Assembly: GCF_001625305.1 (NCBI RefSeq)
Contig: NW_017802825.1
Span: forward strand, 361,068 to 425,067
Reading direction: 5' to 3'
Source: Branchiostoma belcheri
Lineage: Eukaryota > Chordata > Leptocardii > Amphioxiformes > Branchiostomatidae
Length of the DNA: 64,000 bases
Position 1 is the stretch's first letter; each line of letters starts with the position of its first letter. The position numbers were made by a program, and so were the translations under genes. The notes below the pieces were generated by a model, which was not told the DNA's origin, searched no databases, and saw only the letters and a list, made by a program, of their open reading frames with translations. Shown here piece after piece: positions 57,950 through 64,000 of this stretch.

Positions 57950-60900
57950 TGTATGTGTGTGTTTGTTTGTGTTTGTGTTTGTGTGTAACTGTAACTGAGT
58001 AACATTTTAAAAGGATAACGTAAAACTCTAATGAACTAATAGAAAGTACATAGTATTTAATCTAGATCTTTTTTTCTTTCTTTATCAACAATCAGCAGTT
58101 TTGTATACTTTCGTTTACTCAATTAATTACAATCACATCTCACCTCTACAACTTGGAACAGTATTACTCCATGTTCCGTCAGCTCGGCACGTCGCAGTAG
58201 CAGCGCCGGTCAGTACGTATCCCGAGTTACAGGTGAAGGTGACCAAGTTCGGGTAGGGGACCGCTCCAGTAGGAGTCACCGCTCCGTTAGCAGGGACAAG
58301 TAATGACGGACATTGTACAGCTAATAATGATGATAAAGAAAACATGCAAATATTGAATAAGATTGAACATTGACCTTTTGTTTACAAATTTCGTTGTGCA
58401 TTGGAAATTTGCACTATTGTCTACAATGAATTTATGAGCTAAAACGTTTATTGTACACAAATCACCACTGGGTTAAGTACAGGTCAGAAAAATGCAAATG
58501 TATTATAGTCATGAACTGGGCAGGTGTAGATGTCTAAGATTTCGGATTAAAAACGCATGTTCTTAATATGTTATGACTCACGTCTACATGTTGGAACAGC
58601 ATGACTCCATGCTAGATTGGATAGGCACGTCACAGTGGAGGTTCCCACCAGTTCGTACCCCTGGTTACAGGTAAACGTCACCACGTCCCGGTAGGAGGTC
58701 GCTCCGACAGGACTCAGAGTTCCGTTAGATGGGGGAGTTAATGTCGGACACTGACCACCTAAATCATTATGTTTACGGAAGGAAAACATATTGTTTTTAC
58801 TCAGTTTCTTCCTCCTATTATGTTCCAAACACTAACCTCTGACCTGGCCAATGGCATCATTTGTTGACGTCTGTCACCATGGTGACTGGTGTTGGGTTAC
58901 ATAATGTTGCAATTTCATGGTCTGCTCTGCTCCTGTCACCATATACTCGTAGTACATGTATTAAATGTGTGGATATGTTAAAGTAAAAATTAACAGGGCA
59001 GACCGAGTCTGAAGGTAAACATTATGCATTTGCTTTGCAAATGTTACTTCTCTAGTTAAATGATATTTCGTCAGTTCGTCAGTATTAAAACATTGTGAAA
59101 GTAGTGATGTTTTATTTTTCCTGTAATATTAGGCAGTTTTAAATATATGGTACATACTTTGGCATGTTGGCCGAGAATGACTCCATGTTCCGTCAGCTTG
59201 GCAGGTCAGGGTAGCGGCCCCGGAGAGACCGTACCCCGTGTTACAGGTGAAAGTGACCCCGTTTGGGTAGAAGACCGGTCCGGTAGGACTCACCGCTCCG
59301 TTAGCTGGGGCCGCTCGAGCCGGACATTGTACAACTGAAATGGAAATTACGCCTTTTGATCTTACATGAAGGATATGCCTGTGTCTATCATGTTTTGAAT
59401 ATAGAAAGGTCTAGTGATTTCCACAAGAAAACAGTTACTCTTGACAAGCAACTGGATAACTGTCAAACGTTTATAGAATCAAGTTCTTTTCGTCACTGAC
59501 AAAATACTGGATGCTGCTTGAAACGCCTGCCAGTTTTCTTAATATTGAGTAATGGTCATCCACGTGTCTCGCTCTTTTCTTCTAATTCCCCTTGATACCC
59601 AATGGATGTATGCATACTACAACTCGATGGACATTGCGATTGGCGGAATAAAATCTTTACAGGTCGTCTTACGTTCGCATGTTGGAGCAGTATTACTCCA
59701 CGATGTGTCAGCTTGGCAGGTCTGAGCAGCAATGCCGTTCAGTCGGTACCCGGTGTTACAGGTGAAGGTGACCCCGTTCGGGTAGGAGACCGCTCCGGTA
59801 GGACTCACCGCTCCGTTAGCTGGAGCCGCGCGAGCTGGACATTGAACCGCTGCAAGGGAAAGTACGAACAGAAACAATCTATATCACAAACACACAAATT
59901 TAATGTATGTATATATTCCAGTAGGATACTTATTTCTTGGTGAGGAATCGACCTTACTCGACACAAACTTATCTTGCAGGCATTATAGGTTCTACATAAT
60001 TATATATAAAGCGACGTCACCAATCGAAATTAGACGTCTATTTTTCAAGGATCAAATGTTGAAAGGGCCCATCCTTCCCATATCCGCACCACTATAGTAT
60101 AGGCGTCAAAAGTTCATTTCGCTAGAATTTTTTTGCGTATAGTAGTACCGAATTCGTCTTACGTGTGCATGTTGGAACAGGATTACTCCATGTTCCGACT
60201 TGGCAGGTCGTTGAACTAGCGCCGTTCCGTTTGTATCCCGTGTTACAGGTGAAGGTGACCACGGTATTGTAGGAAGTCGCTGTGGTACTGATAGCTCCGT
60301 TAGCCGGGGCCGTCAGCGTCGGGCATTGTCCAACTGAAACGGCGAAATATTGATGTTCAGATACCTAGGTACAGTAATTATCCTGACAAATGAGTGATAC
60401 AAATAATATAGGTACTATGTACAAAATACAATGCACTGAAGTCAAATGGAACGACTTCCGTCAGAAAAAACTTCTTTGACAACATTTGAATCTTGAAAAG
60501 ATCCTACCCTTCGTACTTTTCCACCAAAATAGGGTGGGCACTAAAATACCACATTTTAATGGCTAAAACTGACTGTATTTATGACTGTCAAACTCATCTC
60601 ACCTCTACATGTTGGAACAGGATTACTCCATGTTCCGTCAGCTTGGCAGGTCGCAGAAGTAGCGCCATTCCTGTTGTATCCCGTGTTACAGGTGAAGGTG
60701 ACCACGGTATTGTAATTCCTTGCTGTCGTACTGAGCGCTCCGTTAGCTGGGGCCGTCAAAGGTGGACATTGGACCTCTGCAATGAAAAGTACAATTCCTG
60801 TCAAATATACAGCTAGAAATGAAATCATGTGATCACATTAGATTATGTTTTCCTGCTACAGTTATATAGTTGTTAAATAGATGTTAGATAGATGTACAAT

Positions 60901-63796
60901 TACATCTATTTGAGAAATCGTTTTTTTCTTCTATGGTCTAAAAGTACATTGAGCGAGCCTCCATTAGTACACACTTGTTTGTCAACGTTTGGAAATTAAA
61001 ACGGGCCATCTTTACATATACTCTCACCACTATAGTTTAAGCGTGTATCTGTCAGTGTCAAAGTCATCTTACGTGTGCATGTTGGAACAGGATGACTCCA
61101 TGTCCCGTCAGCTCGGCATGTCGGAGTAGCAACGCCGCCCAGTGTGTATCCTGAGTTACAGGTGAAGGTGGCACCGTTCGGGTAGGAGACCGCTCCGGTA
61201 GGAGTCACCGCTCCGTTAGCTGGGGCCGCCCGAGCCGGACATTGTACAACTGAAATGGTCAATAATAACCCTCTGAAGATTGGAGAAATTACGCCTTTTG
61301 ATCTTACATGAAGGATATGCCTGTGTCTATCATGTTTTGAATATAGAAAGGTCTCGTGATTTCCACAAGAAAACAGTTACTCTTGACAAGCAACTAGATA
61401 TCTGTCAAACGTTTGTAGAATCAAGTTCTTTTCGCACATGTTCTGGCTGAAATAAGGAAATAGTTAGGTTTTCATATCTGTGTACTAAAGATTCATTGAT
61501 CGACAAACCATTGATAGACTAGTTATTGCATTAAAACATTCAAAGAAGTCTCTTAATGTATATAAATACATTTTGCTAGAAATTGCACTTCATGTCAAAA
61601 CTGCCAATAAAATCACAAAGTGAATGGTTCTGCGTAGGACAAGTACATGCAGGTTACGAGTCGATCTTTCTTGACATAAACTTGCCCAAGAGGCCCTTTA
61701 GGTTCCGTGTACCAGATTTGGATCAGCCAGACATCTAGACTATTTGCGCTGACTAGTATACAAAAAGCTTCTACTGTTCTAAAAATGCATGTAATTACGA
61801 CGTCCATTACAGCTCTTTGACTAGAGGCTGCGACCACTGAGCGACAGATTGATCAAGACCAAGGACGTTATTTTATTGATGGAGAATGAATTGTATTAAT
61901 ATTACGCTTTGCATTTCTTGCTGTTTCTACAGTATACTTTCATAGCGCACAGAACTACAATTTAGATCGCTCATCGTACCTCATGTATATGACATGAGGT
62001 ACGTTTACATATTTAGAAAACGTCTGGGTTGCTAATGATTGAATATTGGAATGAGCCACTCTTATGTTTTCACTAGTATAGTAATGGTGCAAAGCTATAT
62101 AAAACTACATTTTGCGAGAAATTTCAACAGTGTCTAAGTGATCTTACGCGTGCATGCTGGAACAGGATGACTCCATGTTCCGTCAGCTTGGCACGTCGGA
62201 GTAGCTTGGCCGTTCAGTGTGTATCCCGAGTTACAGGTGAAGGTGGCCGAGTTCGGGTAGGATACCGCTCCGGTAGGACTCACCGCTCCGTTAGCTGGGG
62301 CCGCCCGAATATGACATTGGACCGCTGCAATGGAGAAGAACGTCCTTTTTGTCAAAGCAGGAAAGAAAAACACAGCGGAGTCGGAAACGTGTATTTTGAT
62401 CTCAGTACACGCCGTCATACTTCTTAGTTTCTCTCAGCCTGAAATGAGGTAGGGAATTTTGTCTCTTTCAACTGTGTTTACAGCTGAAAATATTGTTTGC
62501 CCTACACAGGGAATTTTTAAGGAGTCAACCCATCCAACACAAAATGACCACTCCAGTAGGACTCATTGTTCTGTAAGCTGCAGGCGGCCGAGCCGGACGC
62601 TCAACCACTGAAATGAAAAGTAAGTGTCTGTATACTACAAATCGAGGGACAATGTATTTGATAGAAAATATCAAGTTGCATGTCATCTTACCTTGGCATG
62701 TTGGTACAGGATTGCTCCATGTTCCGTCAGATTGGCACGTCGCAGCAGCAGCGCCGTTCAGTGTGTATCCAATGTTACAGGTGAAGGTGACCACGGTCAG
62801 GTAGAAGTTCGCTCCGGTAGGACTCACCGCTCCGTTAGCTGGGGCCGCCCGAACCGGACATTGAACCACTGCAATCGAAAGTAAAAAAAAAAAAAAAACT
62901 ACCTGTTAAACATGTGCATAAAAATGTCTTATGCTGAGTAAACATGTTCATCTATGTGGTGAATCAATATTTCTTTGCGGAATTCTGAAAAAAAAACTTA
63001 TATTCGGAGTACACTTTCCATATAATAAACTGCTGCCGTCAGTAGACCTGGAAAATCATGCTTTCATCACCATCACTATAGTGCAGGCTAGTATAGTATA
63101 GTGTTTCTTTTTCTTGAAATTTGCAAAAAGACTTAAAGTGCCAGTCTTTGGGTCATTGAATGGAAGTTCCCCTTCAAGTTCAAGAAATCCCCTTAACATG
63201 GTTGAAAAATCAAAACTATAAATGAGGGAGTTGACTTGATATGTAGTGAATATCTATATATCAGCTTCTTGTATTTGTCAATTACCAGGCAAAAAGGCGG
63301 CAATTTGGTGAAATTTTATTTTTTTAATTTCAAGGTCAAAAAAAGAATGAAATGGATTTTCCCTTCTTGGTTTGTTTGTTTGTTTTTATTTGTTTACCCA
63401 GGGTGTACATATCGCCACTAAGGCGTTTTTCAATGTGCCCTGCAGGCATACATAAATAAAATATACAAGAAAATAACAGATATGGATTCTGTTTTGTATT
63501 AAAGCCGTCTTACGCCTTTCAATTGGAACAGAGTTACTCTGTGTTAGCAAGTATTTGGCTGACTTACAAGTATTAGTTTAATGAAACCTGCTATCAGAAA
63601 ATTAAATCAGAAGTCGACTAACGTGTGCATGTTGGAACAGGATTACTCCATGTTATGTCAGCTTGGCACGTCGTATTAGCAGCGCCGGTCAGTACGTATC
63701 CCGGGTTACAGGTGAAGGTGACCACGGTCAGGTAGGAGGTCGCTGTGGTACTGAGCGCTCCGTTAGCTGGGGCCGTCAAAGTCGGACATTGGGTGG
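53100..63796 (-). CDS. Mosaic sushi (CCP)/EGF transmembrane receptor, 3' part (5' end outside window)
   Basis: Sixteen coding exons are visible, all with phase-1 borders. In transcript order: ten sushi exons 63623-63796, 62692-62868, 62148-62324, 61073-61249, 60603-60776, 60163-60333, 59673-59849, 59158-59334, 58582-58758, 58144-58320; EGF 57686-57823; sushi 57201-57383; EGF 55896-56009; EGF 55424-55537; transmembrane exon 53963-54097; tail exon 53100-53347. Each sushi has four cysteines and the W of [12 protein letters not shown]. The last two EGFs match the Asn/Asp hydroxylation pattern ([12 protein letters not shown]) and begin DINDC, hinting at calcium binding. Helix: [20 protein letters not shown], then RCRKAKSK. 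The tail has [27 protein letters not shown] and VYQGL. Sushi domains are known in complement regulators and adhesion proteins. Exons upstream of 63796 continue past the window. The sushi exon 60163-60333 lacks one codon near its tryptophan. Confidence 0.9.
54161..54486. mobile_element. MITE with ~52-bp terminal inverted repeats, in an intron
   Basis: 54161-54216 pairs with 54434-54486 at about 85% by eye (words TATCTGTATCAGTATAAC, GGCGTAACACACCAG). It lies in the intron between the last EGF exon and the transmembrane exon of the sushi/EGF gene. Target duplication not resolved. Confidence 0.7.
54930..55330 (-). mobile_element. Degenerate HINE-like core fragment, in an intron
   Basis: Shares scattered blocks with 13680-13920 (CAACTACCCACATACCAAAA, CAGCTAGGGGACCCAAA, CTGCAGTACCAAG). 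Neither end is recognisable. Confidence 0.35.
56870..57150 (-). mobile_element. tRNA-derived SINE, in an intron
   Basis: Same family as 19006-19391: A box TGGCGCAGTCGGTAGCG, B box GGTTCGAATCC and the body up to GAGTGGTTCAAACC. The A-rich tail is missing. It lies in the intron between a sushi and an EGF exon, in the gene's own orientation. Confidence 0.85.
57898..57985. repeat. GT microsatellite
   Basis: About 40 GT units with a few interruptions (GTAT, GTTT), in an intron of the sushi/EGF gene. Confidence 0.95.
59351..59490. repeat. Duplicated intron segment, copy 1
   Basis: Nearly identical (about 4-6 differences in 140 bases) to 61293-61438, 1,942 bases away. Each copy lies just upstream, in transcript order, of a similar sushi exon (59158-59334 and 61073-61249). 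Confidence 0.95.
61293..61438. repeat. Duplicated intron segment, copy 2
   Basis: Partner of 59351-59490; marks a recent duplication within the sushi exon array. Confidence 0.95.
61975..62003. repeat. 12-bp perfect inverted repeat
   Basis: CGTACCTCATGT and its complement are separated by 5 bases, within a sushi-gene intron. Confidence 0.7.
62540..62607 (-). pseudogene. Truncated sushi exon (decayed)
   Basis: After an intact acceptor (TTTCAG) it encodes [19 protein letters not shown], clearly derived from the sushi start ([19 protein letters not shown]). The first cysteine is lost (C to R) and the remaining two thirds, with the donor, are missing. It should be skipped in splicing. Confidence 0.8.
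63514..63556 (-). pseudogene. Remnant of a sushi exon 3' end (decayed)
   Basis: Upstream of a donor-like GTAAGAC the sequence AGTAACTCTGTTCCAA matches the end of normal sushi exons (AGTAATCCTGTTCCAACATG). The cysteine codon is lost and stops occur; the 5' two thirds are not found. Confidence 0.6.
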
Positions 63797-64000
63797 CTGT
63801 AATCAAGTAAAAAGGTAGTCAAAGCAGGAAAGAAATCAAAATTAGGATATGCACACACTCATGCTGGTACACGTCGTCAACGTTGTATTCTATCTTGGAA
63901 TGATGTAGAAAAGACTTTTTTCTTTGAACTCTTTACAGCTAATAAAGCATATGCATCGCAGAGGATAGGGGTTTTAAAACGATACCACGCGTCTAACACA
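63797..64000 (-). other. Intron of the sushi/EGF gene running off the window
   Basis: The word GTCAAAGCAGGAAAGAA near 63818 also occurs near 62351, in the intron upstream of another sushi exon, supporting repeated duplication of exon plus flanking intron. The gene's 5' exons and start are to the right of the window. Confidence 0.6.

Noticed and set aside
59147-62884. Plus-strand frames of 60-110 codons over the sushi exons
   Set aside because: They are the antisense of conserved sushi exons, which is why they resemble one another.

Overview
The window reads as invertebrate-deuterostome nuclear DNA, most likely a lancelet (Branchiostoma). This is inferred from three things: the gene families (fibrinogen-domain lectins, leucine-rich-repeat receptors without introns in the coding part, and a mosaic sushi/EGF receptor built from phase-1 exons), the dense small DNA transposons and tRNA-derived SINEs, and the lack of any operon-like or viral layout. 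No species can be proved from the sequence alone.

Layout. 0-8.3 kb: mostly non-coding, with short repeats, a TTAA-flanked MITE, SINE heads, a ~0.45-kb repeat family and one doubtful cysteine-rich exon. 8.3-11.0 kb (+): four-exon secreted fibrinogen-related gene, with a THAP-encoding foldback element in intron 1. 11-19 kb: LINE remnant, a non-autonomous Helentron (HINE-like), palindromes, a MITE and SINEs. 19.46-21.1 kb (+): second four-exon fibrinogen-related gene, using one GC-AG intron. 22.6-34.5 kb: a LINE reverse-transcriptase remnant split by an 11.2-kb insertion on the minus strand. That insertion looks like a complete autonomous Helentron (Helitron2), with a three-exon open frame for a 1,967-residue Rep/helicase/endonuclease. 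34.6-35.3 kb: two TTAA MITEs. 35.4-37.35 kb and 40.7-42.26 kb (-): two leucine-rich-repeat transmembrane receptors with tyrosine-motif tails. 44-52.5 kb: a Harbinger-like MITE (two copies, one with its empty site preserved), a broken EamA/SLC35-type transporter copy, a minisatellite, a foldback element and a tandem duplication carrying LINE debris. 53.1-64 kb (-): the 3' part of a large sushi/EGF membrane receptor with 16 visible coding exons; its 5' end lies beyond the right edge.

How the genes relate. All five convincing host genes are of kinds used for recognition at the cell surface or outside the cell: two lectin-like fibrinogen-domain proteins and three receptors. Each receptor tail carries tyrosine and/or proline motifs that could recruit SH2/SH3 proteins. 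The exon shuffling, recent exon duplication and decayed exons in the sushi gene, together with the duplicated stalk exon of the first fibrinogen gene, suggest fast-evolving innate-immune-type genes in transposon-rich DNA. No binding partner or immune function is shown by the sequence itself.
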